Notes: generated by a model not told the origin, from the letters alone. A stretch of DNA of 64,000 nt from Pseudomonadota bacterium (GCA_018816735.1 JAHIVH010000061.1:412269-476268), one strand, 5' to 3'; positions 8,758 through 17,454 are shown, numbered from the stretch's first letter. Translations and numbers: made by a program.

Positions 8758-9570
8758 TTAAACAGCATCCTCAGGAATCGGTATCCCTGCATGCACTTCC
8801 AGGTTATAAATTGTGCCTTTTCTATGACGAATCTCATCCAGCCGTTTGCTCAGCTTGCTTGTTACATGGTCCTTGGGTTTCAGATAAATCAGTACATTGC
8901 CGTATTCACTTGTGACGCCAATATCCGGAAAATCATGCACAAGCGCTGCCTTTACGTGGCAAGCCAGTGCCATATCCTTTATCTTTTGAAGGCTCTTTTC
9001 CGTTGTTGTGAATCCGTCAGTTTTAGCGGTCTGACAAATAAAATTGACGGCATCATCTATTGAAAGCTTGTCAATACGAATCGTCAAATCATAAAGCGAG
9101 CTATCCCAGGGGTCCTGACCATAAAGGCTATGTGTCCATTTTCGTCTCTGATTGTCATTTTCCAGAATAAGGGCATGCGCATCATGGGCTGAAATACCAT
9201 CTCTTTTCATCACATACGAAATGCGGCTTTCCATGTTTGCGGTTATCCGCACCTTAAGCACATGGGAAATCCCTTTTAGCAATAAATGACCGGCAAGACC
9301 GTGATATATAATATTGTCATTCACGACCTTATCGACCAAGGCAGAACGGATATAGGAGATATATTCCTGCTTTTTATGACTATACCGTTCCAGAATGCCC
9401 GGAGCATCATGTATTGCTTTTTCCAGCTTGATTTCAGGAATATTATAATGATTGCTGGCATCCAACAGCACCTCACGGCTGATAATGCCATAATTAAGCT
9501 TTTCTGCCACTTTTTCGGCAACCGATTTTCCCATGGAAAAAGATCCCCTAGATATCGTAATAATAGCCAT
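8758..9570 (-). CDS. Cytidylate-kinase-like protein with BON-like tail, intact P-loop
   Basis: 270 aa. An intact Walker A (GSFSMGKS, about residues 8-15) opens a P-loop kinase fold of the cytidylate-kinase-like family; IISREVLLDAS, IYHGLAGHLLL and RRKWTHSLYG follow. Residues about 200-262 form a BON-like tail (VKAALVHDFPDIGV, GNVLIYLKP, YNLEVHAG). Housekeeping Cmk lacks such a tail, and the substrate here is unknown. ATG 9570 is preferred over the in-frame GTG 9576 because AAGGA lies nine bases upstream of the ATG and only three from the GTG. It is 27 bases below the permease gene and 70 bases above the degenerate paralogue, so all three probably share one message. Confidence 0.8.
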   Translation of the reverse strand: MAIITISRGSFSMGKSVAEKVAEKLNYGIISREVLLDASNHYNIPEIKLEKAIHDAPGILERYSHKKQEYISYIRSALVDKVVNDNIIYHGLAGHLLLKGISHVLKVRITANMESRISYVMKRDGISAHDAHALILENDNQRRKWTHSLYGQDPWDSSLYDLTIRIDKLSIDDAVNFICQTAKTDGFTTTEKSLQKIKDMALACHVKAALVHDFPDIGVTSEYGNVLIYLKPKDHVTSKLSKRLDEIRHRKGTIYNLEVHAGIPIPEDAV

Positions 9571-9597
9571 GTTCACAAATCCTTTTCAATTCTGGTG

Positions 9598-11415
9598 TTA
9601 TACGCCATAAACAAAACTAATCATTGCAATCATCACAGCAATAAAGACAATGCTGACAAGTAGTCCGGCTTTCATGAAATCGATGGTTCGGTAATGGCCA
9701 GGGCCCATATACAAAGCATTCACCTGGTGGGTGGGAAGTATAAACGAATTACTTGTCGCCAACCCGACAACCAGTGCAGCCATTCGTGGATCAGCGTGCG
9801 CAGCTATTGCCATGTTCACAACCAGAGGCACCAGTAAAACGGTAGCACCGACATTGGAAATGACCAGGGTGAACAACGTGGACAAGATACCTATCACGGT
9901 CAGCAACACAATGGGAGAAACGGTCCCGATAATATCAAGAACGGTTGTTGCAATCCATGCGGCAGTGCCTGTTTTTTCAGTGGCGATACCCAAAGGAATC
10001 AACCCGGCCAGTAAAAAAATGGTTCGCCAGTCAACAGACTGATAGGCCTCGTCAATGGTGAGCACGTTTGTTAAAATCATTCCAAGCGCGCCGGTCATTA
10101 AAGATACGGACAGTTGAATTTTAAACCCCATAATCATAACCAGTGCAGTGACAAGCCATAAGCCAGCCCATACGGCTTTCCCGGGACGCATGTAATCCGT
10201 ATCCGATGGCAGGCTGAAAAGAAGACCGCCTTCCTGCTGCAATTCTTTCAACCGTTTCCACGACCCATAAAGGCTTATCACATCGCCAACCTGAAACCGG
10301 ATATCATCGAGTTTCACCCGATACGTTTCTTCCTGCCGGTAAATACTCAAGGGTGTTATGCGATACCGATCCTGGAAATTGATGTCTGCCAGGGTTTTTC
10401 CGGCAAGCCATGACCTCGGCGCAATAACCGCCTCAACAGTTCCTGAATTAAGGGAGTCCAGATTGCTTTTAAATCTTTCAATTGCCTCCTTGACGGCCAT
10501 CCCTTCGGATTCAGCCATTCGATTCACGTCTTTTTTATGTCCATAGACAACAATATCAATACCGGACCGGACTTCCGTATCCGGAGATGGAGAAATGATC
10601 TTGAAGTCCGGAGGTTCGGTAATTGCGATCACGTTCACCAGATACCTGCGTCTTAAATCCTCAACATACAAAGGATCTCTGTAGTGGGAAAAATCTTCCG
10701 GCGTGGATAATTCATAATAATCTCCCATCTCTTCGGTTCCATGTGCATGTTCTCCGGAGGCAGTGTCGTTTCCTTCTTTTGCCTCATGGTCATCCCCCTG
10801 TGGGAGAATAAATCGTCCCAGGAGGATAAAGCATGCAATGCCTGAAGCAACCAGTGCCAGCCCGATGGGCGTAACATCAAAAAGATTGAATGGTTTCAGA
10901 TTGAATGGCACGAGCAGGTCATTTAACAAAATCAAAGGGCTTGAACCGACGAGTGTCACTGTACCGCCCAATATGGCGCAGAACCCGACAGGCATAAGCA
11001 AACGGCTCAGGGGAATATTTTGTTTTTTACTGATACGTTGAATCGCAGGCAAAAAAAGCGCTGCCGCACCAATATTCTGCATAAAGCTTGAAATCGTTGC
11101 CACTGTTGCGGATATGCAAATGATAATCCGTGAGGGGCTGTTTCCGGCAATACGCAGCACCGGTGTGACCAGCTTGTTAATGACACCTGTCCGGTCAAGG
11201 CCTGCGCCAATGATGATTACGGCAATAATGGATACGACAGCATTACTGCTCAGGCCTACAAATGCTTCCTTGGGTGAGACCAGATGAAGCAGCGGCAGTG
11301 TAACCATCATGATAATGGCGACCACGTCCACCCTGACCCATTCTACAATGAATAAAAAAATCGCAATTCCGATCATGATCATTACCCATATCATCTCAAC
11401 CGTCAATTGTTCCAT
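9598..11415 (-). CDS. SLC13 (DASS)-family permease with RCK_C/TrkA-C domains
   Basis: 605-aa polytopic inner-membrane transporter. About five or six membrane helices in residues 1-200 and about six in 400-605 flank a cytoplasmic block (about 205-385) holding two RCK_C-like modules (YLVNVIAITEPPDF with SGIDIVVYGHKKDVNRM; ITPLSIYRQEETYRVKL with GDVISLYGSWKRLKEL). This two-half layout is typical of bacterial SLC13/citrate-transporter-superfamily anion carriers. The substrate could be a dicarboxylate, sulfate or another anion and cannot be read from sequence. A His/Glu/Asp-rich stretch (about 213-235) precedes the first RCK_C. It lies within the sigma-54-linked set; GCGGAG precedes ATG 11415. Confidence 0.88.
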   Translation of the reverse strand: MEQLTVEMIWVMIMIGIAIFLFIVEWVRVDVVAIIMMVTLPLLHLVSPKEAFVGLSSNAVVSIIAVIIIGAGLDRTGVINKLVTPVLRIAGNSPSRIIICISATVATISSFMQNIGAAALFLPAIQRISKKQNIPLSRLLMPVGFCAILGGTVTLVGSSPLILLNDLLVPFNLKPFNLFDVTPIGLALVASGIACFILLGRFILPQGDDHEAKEGNDTASGEHAHGTEEMGDYYELSTPEDFSHYRDPLYVEDLRRRYLVNVIAITEPPDFKIISPSPDTEVRSGIDIVVYGHKKDVNRMAESEGMAVKEAIERFKSNLDSLNSGTVEAVIAPRSWLAGKTLADINFQDRYRITPLSIYRQEETYRVKLDDIRFQVGDVISLYGSWKRLKELQQEGGLLFSLPSDTDYMRPGKAVWAGLWLVTALVMIMGFKIQLSVSLMTGALGMILTNVLTIDEAYQSVDWRTIFLLAGLIPLGIATEKTGTAAWIATTVLDIIGTVSPIVLLTVIGILSTLFTLVISNVGATVLLVPLVVNMAIAAHADPRMAALVVGLATSNSFILPTHQVNALYMGPGHYRTIDFMKAGLLVSIVFIAVMIAMISFVYGV

Positions 11416-11522
11416 ATTTACTCCGCTAAAGATTCCTTGATGCTTTATTAAAATAATTATGTTTCTGTTTCAGTTTATTTCCGAATATAGCCATAACGCC
11501 CTTAACATGCGATATCCATGGA

Positions 11523-11996
11523 TTAACCCTTAAATGACCGGGCTTTTATTTGCTTCCTGAACTTATCTTTTACTTCAGGTCTGACAACAGGGCACTGGAT
11601 GGATGATTTTACTTTCGTAAACCAGTAATCTCCTTTTTTTTTCACGGTGACTTTTCCGATTTCCTCATTTCCCCCCCAGACAATTGCAGTCAAGGAAGGA
11701 TTTAGGGCGAGATGCTTCAGAAACGCGGAGGCTTTGTCGCCATATGCGAAATTACCCTCAGCCGGAATTCCTTCCGCAATTATATTATCGACGGTATGCT
11801 TCATCGTATCTTGCATGTCTGAATGATATTCATCCCCGTCACTGGTGTTGCCCGCAAGCATTAAAACGGAAATGGCACATGCCATCCGTCTGGCGAATTT
11901 TATGGCATAGCAGATACTTTCATCTGGAAATAATCCATCCTCCAAAACAAGAAGAATCCATCGTGCTGACATAATATCCTGCTTTTGTTGCGTCAT
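11523..11996 (-). CDS. Universal-stress-protein-like protein, first gene after a sigma-54 promoter
   Basis: 157 aa with the alternating strand/helix pattern of the UspA fold: WILLVLEDG, then AIKFARRM, AISVLMLAG, TVDNIIAEGIPAEG, AIVWGG and SSIQCPVVRPEV. The ATP-binding GxxGx9G[ST] loop of classical Usp proteins is not evident, so nucleotide binding is uncertain. I start it at ATG 11996, which gives a leader of about 46 bases from the predicted transcription start; the GTG at 12035 would leave only about seven. It is the first gene downstream of the consensus sigma-54 promoter at 12053-12068 and probably heads the transcript running to 2286. Spacing to the permease is 107 bases, in which I see no terminator. 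Confidence 0.72.
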   Translation of the reverse strand: MTQQKQDIMSARWILLVLEDGLFPDESICYAIKFARRMACAISVLMLAGNTSDGDEYHSDMQDTMKHTVDNIIAEGIPAEGNFAYGDKASAFLKHLALNPSLTAIVWGGNEEIGKVTVKKKGDYWFTKVKSSIQCPVVRPEVKDKFRKQIKARSFKG

Positions 11997-12052
11997 GATT
12001 TCCCGGTTCACGTAAATGTTCGATGATAGCCACACGGTTCGACCAGATATTG

Positions 12053-12068
12053 AGCAATTTAGGTGCCA
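12053..12068 (-). promoter_or_regulatory. Sigma-54 (-24/-12) promoter
   Basis: Read on the minus strand the element is TGGCAC, five bases, TTGCT, with the required GG-N10-GC spacing, which matches the sigma-54 consensus (TGGCAYRnnnnTTGCW) at every key base. The predicted start of transcription is near 12042, in front of the Usp-like gene. Three palindromes lie 99-189 bases upstream, within the range of sigma-54 enhancers, and the neighbouring gene encodes an NtrC-type activator. Confidence 0.85.
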
Positions 12069-12133
12069 AATCTTGAAAATTATAAAAATGTATAAATCAG
12101 GGTGGTTATATCAATTATGACATTTTTTGACTT

Positions 12134-12148
12134 GTTGCATTATGCAAC
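12134..12148. promoter_or_regulatory. Enhancer-like palindrome 1 (GTTGCA-N3-TGCAAC)
   Basis: Perfect inverted repeat with 6-base arms and a 3-base centre, about 99 bases upstream of the predicted sigma-54 start. It shares its TTGCA/TGCAA core with the palindromes at 12198-12220 and 12225-12237. Inferred binding site for the adjacent NtrC-type regulator. Confidence 0.65.
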
Positions 12149-12197
12149 GAATACTGGATAAACAATTTAGAATAGTTTGGAATTAAAAGGGATTTGC

Positions 12198-12220
12198 ATG
12201 TGTTGCATATTGCAACACAT
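12198..12220. promoter_or_regulatory. Enhancer-like palindrome 2, 10-base perfect arms
   Basis: The arms ATGTGTTGCA and TGCAACACAT flank TAT: 23 bases with a perfect dyad. This is the strongest of the three sites, centred about 167 bases upstream of the predicted start of transcription. It lies just beyond the stop codon of the NtrC-type gene. Inferred activator site. Confidence 0.75.
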
Positions 12221-12224
12221 TTTA

Positions 12225-12237
12225 TTGCAATATGCAA
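12225..12237. promoter_or_regulatory. Enhancer-like palindrome 3 (TTGCA-N3-TGCAA)
   Basis: Perfect 5-base arms around ATA. Its centre is 22 bases (about two helical turns) from that of palindrome 2, so dimers on both sites would face the same side of the DNA, as usual for cooperative NtrC-type binding. It ends four bases before the stop codon of the regulator gene. Confidence 0.65.
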
Positions 12238-12241
12238 CACC

Positions 12242-13600
12242 TTATTCATCATCAAACGCATACCTTTTGAGTTTGCGATAGAGTGACGCACGATCAATAT
12301 TGAGTATTTTAGCTGCTTCGGTCTTGTTATGTTTTACCTGGTCAAGCACCCAACGGATATATTCCTTTTCCATTTCACCAAGCGATTTCAATTTTTCTTC
12401 CTGGGTATGAAATGTATAAAGATCATATTCCATAATATCCTTTGGCAGATTTTCAACGTCAATCATGCTCCCTTCTGCCATTGATACTGCATGTTCAACA
12501 ATATTTTCAAGCTCGCGGATATTACCCGGATAGCCATAACTGCTTAACCGCCCTATGGCTTCATCGGAAAATCCGTTAATTGCCTTACCGACTTTTTCTG
12601 CACACCGCCTTAAAAAATAAGACCCCAATAGCGGGATATCTTCCCGTCGTTCACTCAGATTCGGCATATGGATGGGAATGACGTTCAGGCGAAAAAACAA
12701 ATCCTGGCGGAAAAAGCCGCTTGCACAAAGCTTTTTTAAATCCTTGTTGGTTGCGGCAACGATCCTGATATCAACCGGTATGGATTCCGTGCCGCCAACC
12801 TTCATCACTTCTCTTTCCTGAATCACTCTTAAAAGCTTAACCTGCATGGCATTTGGCATATCGCCCACTTCATCCAGGAAGACCGTTCCCTTGTCAGCAG
12901 TTTCAAGCAGACCGGTTTTACTTCGGGTTGCACCGGTAAATGCATCTTTTTCATGACCAAAAAGTTCATTCGCAATCAGGTCATCGGTAAAGGATGCACA
13001 GTTAAACGCAATAAATTTTTCTTTCCGCCTCAGGCTCGTTTCATGAATGGCTCTTGCAACAAGCTCCTTGCCTGTTCCTGATTCTCCGGTAATCATCACA
13101 TTGGAATCCGAATCCTTTATCCGCCGGATCAGCTTTTTGATTTCAACAATTTTTACACTGCTCCCGATAATAGACGGAAAGTCATTTTCTTTTCCGGATT
13201 CCAGTTCCTGAATTCTTGCGGTCAGCTGAAGTTTCTCAGCAGCACGCCTGACAATGTTTCGTACCTCATCCGGCCGGATGGGTTTTTGAAGATAATGGAA
13301 AGCCCCCTGTTTGGTTGCCTGAATCGCTGTGTCAACCGAGGCATGGCCTGTCAAAATAATCACTTCAGTCTCAGGAGACCGCTCCCTGACAGCAGCGAGG
13401 ATGTCCAGCCCGCTCACGCTATCAATCAGAAGATCCGTCAATACGATACCGAATGTTTCAGCCTTGATCATCTCAATGGCTTTTTCCCCTTTTGTCGTTG
13501 ATTTAACCGCATATCCCTCGCCAGCCAATATACGGGCAAGCGATTTTACAGCAACAGGTTCATCATCAACAACAAGCGCAGAAATTTGCTTGTCAGGCAT
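12242..13600 (-). CDS. NtrC-family sigma-54-dependent response regulator
   Basis: 452 aa: receiver domain 1-120 (acidic VDDE, phospho-acceptor D56 in LTDLLID, Thr in ILTGHAS, Lys in LQKPI), AAA+ domain about 140-375 (Walker A GESGTGKE; Walker B with FLDEVGDM; R-finger region FFRQDLFFRLN) and a Fis-type helix-turn-helix at the C terminus (KTEAAKILNIDRASLYRKLK). The sigma-54-contacting loop reads DAFTGA rather than GAFTGA; the Asp is clear in the DNA. It is the first gene of the minus-strand block, directly above a sigma-54 promoter with three palindromes, so it most likely activates the Usp-to-kinase operon. A cognate kinase is probably the one at 2286-3845. AAGGA precedes ATG 13600. Confidence 0.92.
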   Translation of the reverse strand: MPDKQISALVVDDEPVAVKSLARILAGEGYAVKSTTKGEKAIEMIKAETFGIVLTDLLIDSVSGLDILAAVRERSPETEVIILTGHASVDTAIQATKQGAFHYLQKPIRPDEVRNIVRRAAEKLQLTARIQELESGKENDFPSIIGSSVKIVEIKKLIRRIKDSDSNVMITGESGTGKELVARAIHETSLRRKEKFIAFNCASFTDDLIANELFGHEKDAFTGATRSKTGLLETADKGTVFLDEVGDMPNAMQVKLLRVIQEREVMKVGGTESIPVDIRIVAATNKDLKKLCASGFFRQDLFFRLNVIPIHMPNLSERREDIPLLGSYFLRRCAEKVGKAINGFSDEAIGRLSSYGYPGNIRELENIVEHAVSMAEGSMIDVENLPKDIMEYDLYTFHTQEEKLKSLGEMEKEYIRWVLDQVKHNKTEAAKILNIDRASLYRKLKRYAFDDE

Positions 13601-13911
13601 ATGGTTCCTTGTCTTTTTCCAATCAGTTTATCGGTCTGTTTGGTGAGTGAAGCCACATCATGTTTGATATAGCAGCAACTCGATATCCGTCTGATAATGA
13701 TGCGGACAATAGCACAAGTATTTATATGAATGCAAATCTCTAGTTATTTGGGCATGGTAATAAACAAAGACATATGCTATTTGATTTTTTGCGGTGTTGG
13801 TGCCCGAATATGTTTTTTTTAAGATGCGCGTTTCCAATTTTTTTTAAAAACCGGTTGCCAAGCCGTTTCATGTTTTCTGATGAAATCAAATTGCAAAGAG
13901 GCTATTCTGTT
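13601..13911. other. Divergent intergenic region between sigma-54 activator and polysaccharide genes
   Basis: 311 bases, AT-rich, without a credible gene. It must carry promoters in both directions. On the minus strand 13790-13805 reads GGGCAC, five bases, CCGCA, which keeps the GG-N10-GC spacing of sigma-54 promoters but matches poorly at -12; I give it little weight. No TTGCA-N3-TGCAA palindrome like those at 12134-12237 occurs here. The open frame of the following epimerase extends back to 13774, but that extension has no family similarity. Confidence 0.4.
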
Positions 13912-14859
13912 ATGGAAATTAAAAAACGTGTTCTGGTCACCGGCGGCGCCGGATTTCTTGGTTCTTATCTCTGCGAACGTTTATTGAAGGACGGTTGTGA
14001 TGTCCTTTGCGTTGATAATCTTTACACAGGTTCCAAATCAAATATTGCCGGTTTTTTGTATAAAGATTATTTCGAATTAATACGGCATGATATTACGTTT
14101 CCTCTCTATGTTGAGGTTGATGAAATTTATAACTTGGCTTGCCCGGCCTCGCCGGTCCATTACCAGAATGACCCGGTACAGACGACGAAAACATCTGTAC
14201 ATGGCGCCATAAACATGCTTGGACTCGCAAAAAGGTTAAAGGCTAAAATTTTGCAGGCGTCGACTTCTGAAGTCTATGGAGACCCGAAGGTCCATCCTCA
14301 GGCAGAATCATACTGGGGAAACGTAAATTGCATAGGTCCCCGATCGTGTTATGATGAGGGAAAACGATGTGCGGAGACCTTATTTTTTGATTATCATCGC
14401 CAACATAAACTTAAAATCAAGGTAGCCAGAATATTCAATACATACGGACCTAGAATGCACCCCAATGATGGGCGGGTCATAAGCAATTTTATTGTGCAGG
14501 CATTGCAGAACTGCGACATAACAATTTATGGTGAAGGATTACAAACCAGATCTTTCTGCTATGTTGAGGATTTGATAGAGGGTCTGGTTTCCCTCATGAA
14601 AAGCCCAGACGAGTTTACCGGCCCTGTGAATCTGGGTAATCCCGAAGAATTCACGATCAGGGAGATCGCGGAAAAAATAATAGAGATGACAGGCTCAAAA
14701 TCACAGATTATTTACAAACCGCTTCCCGAAGACGACCCTTTTCAGAGAAAGCCGGATATTGACCTTGCAACAGAAAAGCTCAATTGGAAACCTAAAATTA
14801 AAATCGAAGATGGGTTGAAACGAACAATAGATTATTTTGACAACATCTTAAAAATGTAA
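13912..14859 (+). CDS. UDP-glucuronate decarboxylase (UDP-xylose synthase) family
   Basis: 315-aa extended short-chain dehydrogenase that converts UDP-glucuronate to UDP-xylose using bound NAD. Evidence: Rossmann motif GGAGFLGS (about residues 11-18), the STSEVYGDP segment, [20 protein letters not shown] with catalytic Tyr and Lys (YxxxK), [11 protein letters not shown] and DGRVISNF, all characteristic of the UXS subgroup rather than GalE. Start 13912 gives the standard N terminus [12 protein letters not shown] and removes a non-homologous extension of 46 residues; AAAGAGG lies about ten bases upstream. First of four plus-strand genes at the edge of the exopolysaccharide locus, it should supply xylose or a derived nucleotide sugar. 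Confidence 0.9.
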   Translation: MEIKKRVLVTGGAGFLGSYLCERLLKDGCDVLCVDNLYTGSKSNIAGFLYKDYFELIRHDITFPLYVEVDEIYNLACPASPVHYQNDPVQTTKTSVHGAINMLGLAKRLKAKILQASTSEVYGDPKVHPQAESYWGNVNCIGPRSCYDEGKRCAETLFFDYHRQHKLKIKVARIFNTYGPRMHPNDGRVISNFIVQALQNCDITIYGEGLQTRSFCYVEDLIEGLVSLMKSPDEFTGPVNLGNPEEFTIREIAEKIIEMTGSKSQIIYKPLPEDDPFQRKPDIDLATEKLNWKPKIKIEDGLKRTIDYFDNILKM

Positions 14860-14905
14860 TACCAGATGCGTTCAATAAAAAACAATATAAAATCAGGTGC
14901 AATGA

Positions 14906-15595
14906 GTGAAATTATCTATTATCATTCCATGCTTTAATGAAGTTAAGACAATTAAATCGATCATCGATCTGGTCAAAAAGTCTCCTTACCCGGAAAAGGA
15001 AATTATCATCATTGACGATTGTTCGACAGATGGCTCCCGTGAACTGTTGAAAAATGTCCTGGTATCTGAAGTGGACAAAGTGATATTTCATGATCAAAAC
15101 AAAGGAAAAGGCGCAGCGCTTAGAAGCGGGATCGGGGCTGCGACCGGAGATTTGGTTATTATTCAGGATGCGGATCTGGAATATGATCCCAATGAATATG
15201 AAAAGCTGGCTTTGCCGATAGTGGAAGGCAAAGCCGATGTCGTTTTTGGCTCGAGATTCATTGGCGCGGAGCCGCACAGGGTGCTTTTTTTCTGGCATCG
15301 CCTGGGGAATGCTTTTCTGACCTTTTTATCCAATATGTTTACGAATTTAAATCTGACAGACATGGAAACCTGTTATAAATTATTCAGGCGGGAAATTATT
15401 CAGTCAATCCCTATTGAAGAAAACAGATTTGGTTTTGAACCTGAAATTACGGCAAAAATTTCCAAACTTGGGTGCAGAATTTATGAAGTGGGCATCTCAT
15501 ATTACGGAAGGACCTATGAAGAAGGAAAAAAAATCAACTGGAAAGATGGATTCAGAGCCATTTATTGCATAGTCAAATATAATTTGTTCAGATAG
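14906..15595 (+). CDS. Glycosyltransferase family 2, DPM1/DolP-mannose-synthase-like
   Basis: 229 aa, GT-A fold. N-terminal [31 protein letters not shown] and the metal-binding [10 protein letters not shown] are the diagnostic GT2 blocks, and the later SRFIG and [10 protein letters not shown] match the polyprenyl-phosphate sugar synthase subgroup. There is no C-terminal membrane domain, so it is a soluble or peripheral enzyme, probably loading a sugar onto a lipid phosphate for the GT-C protein encoded two genes downstream. It starts at GTG 14906 with AGGTG six bases upstream. The next gene begins four bases after its stop. Confidence 0.88.
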   Translation: MKLSIIIPCFNEVKTIKSIIDLVKKSPYPEKEIIIIDDCSTDGSRELLKNVLVSEVDKVIFHDQNKGKGAALRSGIGAATGDLVIIQDADLEYDPNEYEKLALPIVEGKADVVFGSRFIGAEPHRVLFFWHRLGNAFLTFLSNMFTNLNLTDMETCYKLFRREIIQSIPIEENRFGFEPEITAKISKLGCRIYEVGISYYGRTYEEGKKINWKDGFRAIYCIVKYNLFR

Positions 15596-15599
15596 AAAA

Positions 15600-16013
15600 A
15601 TGACATTCAATCGACCCCAAATTTTAAAAATTGTTATCGCAATCGTTATTCTTTTTACAATACTTGGTAGTATTAAAAAAGCGCAAAAAGAATGGAAGGA
15701 TTTTAATCACAACGAGAAAGATATCGCGGTTCAATATGAAGAAAAACTTGGCCCTGTAAAAAAGTTACTGCCGCCTGGTGTCAATATTGGTTACACGAAT
15801 GATGACAAAGATAGTGGTAAATTCGCAGAATCCCTTTATTTAACGCAATATGCATTATCTCCCCACAAAGTGATGAATAATGAAATGGCTGATTTCATTA
15901 TTGCAAGTTTTACCAACCCTGCCGAGAAGGTTCAGTTCATCAAAGATAATCACCTAAGCCTTGTGAAAGATATCGATGATAAAATGGCTCTTTATACAAG
16001 GAAAACGCAATAA
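15600..16013 (+). CDS. Small membrane-anchored protein of unknown function
   Basis: 137 aa with one N-terminal membrane helix (ILKIVIAIVILFTILGSI, about residues 8-25) and a soluble remainder of about 110 residues that should face the periplasm. The remainder contains KLLPPGVNIGYTND and YLTQYALSPHKVM, a pattern seen in small proteins encoded beside GT-C membrane glycosyltransferases. It starts four bases after the GT2 gene, and its stop overlaps the start of the next gene (TAATG), so all three are coupled. A helper to the membrane glycosyltransferase is inferred; no catalytic motif is seen. Confidence 0.7.
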   Translation: MTFNRPQILKIVIAIVILFTILGSIKKAQKEWKDFNHNEKDIAVQYEEKLGPVKKLLPPGVNIGYTNDDKDSGKFAESLYLTQYALSPHKVMNNEMADFIIASFTNPAEKVQFIKDNHLSLVKDIDDKMALYTRKTQ

Positions 16014-17443
16014 TGTTAATTTTATCCCTGATTCTTCCCATCACCTTCGCCTTTCTACTCATTCATTTACTGTGGGCTTCCCCCCAAATAATAAACAGTC
16101 AAACCGCAATCAAACTGTTTCTTTCTGTTGGGCTGGGTCTTGGGATCAGTTCATTAAGCTATTGGGTGTTTTTAAATTTATCAGGATCATTTAACAGCTT
16201 TTCCATCATACTTGAAGCTGCCGTTTTCATGGTATTGATTTTGGTATGCGCTGTCATTCAGCTTAAAAGAAAGCCCCTCTGCAACATAAATGAACCTTTT
16301 CAAAAAAATGAAAAAGAAAGCCAAGACATACTAACATGGCACAAAATTCCCTTTTTAACCATAGGGTTTTGGACCGCAATCCTATGTACGGTAGTGTTGT
16401 TTGTGACAAGAACATTGAACAATCCGCATGGATCATGGGATGCCTGGGCAATATGGAACATGAGGGCTAGATTTTTATATAGATCTCAAGAGCATTGGAT
16501 AACTGCGTTTTCAAGCATGCACGGATGCACCCATACTGATTATCCATTATTGATACCTGCGGCCATTTCAAGAATCTGGGGCTATATAGGTAGCGATACG
16601 CTTCATGCGCCCATGATTGTGGCATTTTTGTTCACGTTTTCAACAGTTGGGTTAATCGTATCCGCCATGATACTTATCAAAAACCGGAACCACGGATATG
16701 TAACCGGATTAATATTATTGTCCTTAACCTTTTTTACGATCCATGGCGCGGGGCAGGTCGCAGATGTGCCTTTTGGCTTTTTTGTACTGTCCACAATGGT
16801 TTTATTCTTTCTCAAGGACAAGCTGCCGGAAAAATCTGCTGTATTTTGTTTTTTAGCAGGCATGATGGCAGGACTGTCTGCATGGACAAAAAATGAAGGA
16901 TTGCTGTTCATTATCATCATTCTATTTTCCCATTTTATCGTTACTGTATTCAAACAGGGACGGGCTTCATATTTTAAGGAAATACGCCCTCTATTTTTAG
17001 GATTATCACCCGTAATTCTTATCATTGCTCACTTTAAAATGAATCTGGATATATCAAATGACCTGGTGTCCAAAAGAAGTGCCGAGTCATTGGTCAAATT
17101 GCTTTTTGACCCTGAAAGATATTTAATCGTAGGCAAATCATATTTGTACTATTTAAATAAAAAATTCCTGGCAATCATTATCACTTTTCCATTAATGCTT
17201 ATTGCATTGAAATTATCGGGTGATAAAAACATTAAAGTCAGCTCTACAATATCTGCTCTTGCAATACTTCTACTCCTCTTCGGATATTTCATGATTTACA
17301 TCATCACGCCTCACGATCTGGCGTGGCACGTGAAAACATCCCTGTCACGCTTATATCTCCAGGTCATGCCAAGTGTTGTTTTTGTTTTTTTTATGTTACT
17401 GAATTCGATAGGACGACAACCGGACTATGGCTCAAGAAAGTAA
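16013..17443 (+). CDS. Polytopic GT-C-type membrane glycosyltransferase (ArnT/PMT-like)
   Basis: 476 aa with about ten to twelve hydrophobic helices. The first long periplasmic loop carries HGSWDAWAIWNMRARFLYRS, followed by TDYPLLIPAAI; the acidic-aromatic motif after the first helices is the hallmark of the PMT/ArnT/RgtA-like GT-C fold, which uses lipid-phosphate sugars as donors. The neighbouring DPM1-like GT2 gene supports that donor type. Its start overlaps the stop of the small membrane protein gene (TAATG). It ends 11 bases from the convergent AAC(3)-fold gene, closing the plus-strand arm of the polysaccharide locus. Acceptor unknown. Confidence 0.75.
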   Translation: MLILSLILPITFAFLLIHLLWASPQIINSQTAIKLFLSVGLGLGISSLSYWVFLNLSGSFNSFSIILEAAVFMVLILVCAVIQLKRKPLCNINEPFQKNEKESQDILTWHKIPFLTIGFWTAILCTVVLFVTRTLNNPHGSWDAWAIWNMRARFLYRSQEHWITAFSSMHGCTHTDYPLLIPAAISRIWGYIGSDTLHAPMIVAFLFTFSTVGLIVSAMILIKNRNHGYVTGLILLSLTFFTIHGAGQVADVPFGFFVLSTMVLFFLKDKLPEKSAVFCFLAGMMAGLSAWTKNEGLLFIIIILFSHFIVTVFKQGRASYFKEIRPLFLGLSPVILIIAHFKMNLDISNDLVSKRSAESLVKLLFDPERYLIVGKSYLYYLNKKFLAIIITFPLMLIALKLSGDKNIKVSSTISALAILLLLFGYFMIYIITPHDLAWHVKTSLSRLYLQVMPSVVFVFFMLLNSIGRQPDYGSRK

Positions 17444-17454
17444 CTGAAAACCAT

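Noticed and set aside
11997..12035. GTG start at 12035 for the Usp-like gene
   Set aside because: It would leave only about seven bases of leader after the predicted sigma-54 transcription start.
13774..13911. N-terminal extension of the UDP-glucuronate decarboxylase
   Set aside because: The 46 extra codons have no family match, and the Rossmann motif starts right after ATG 13912.
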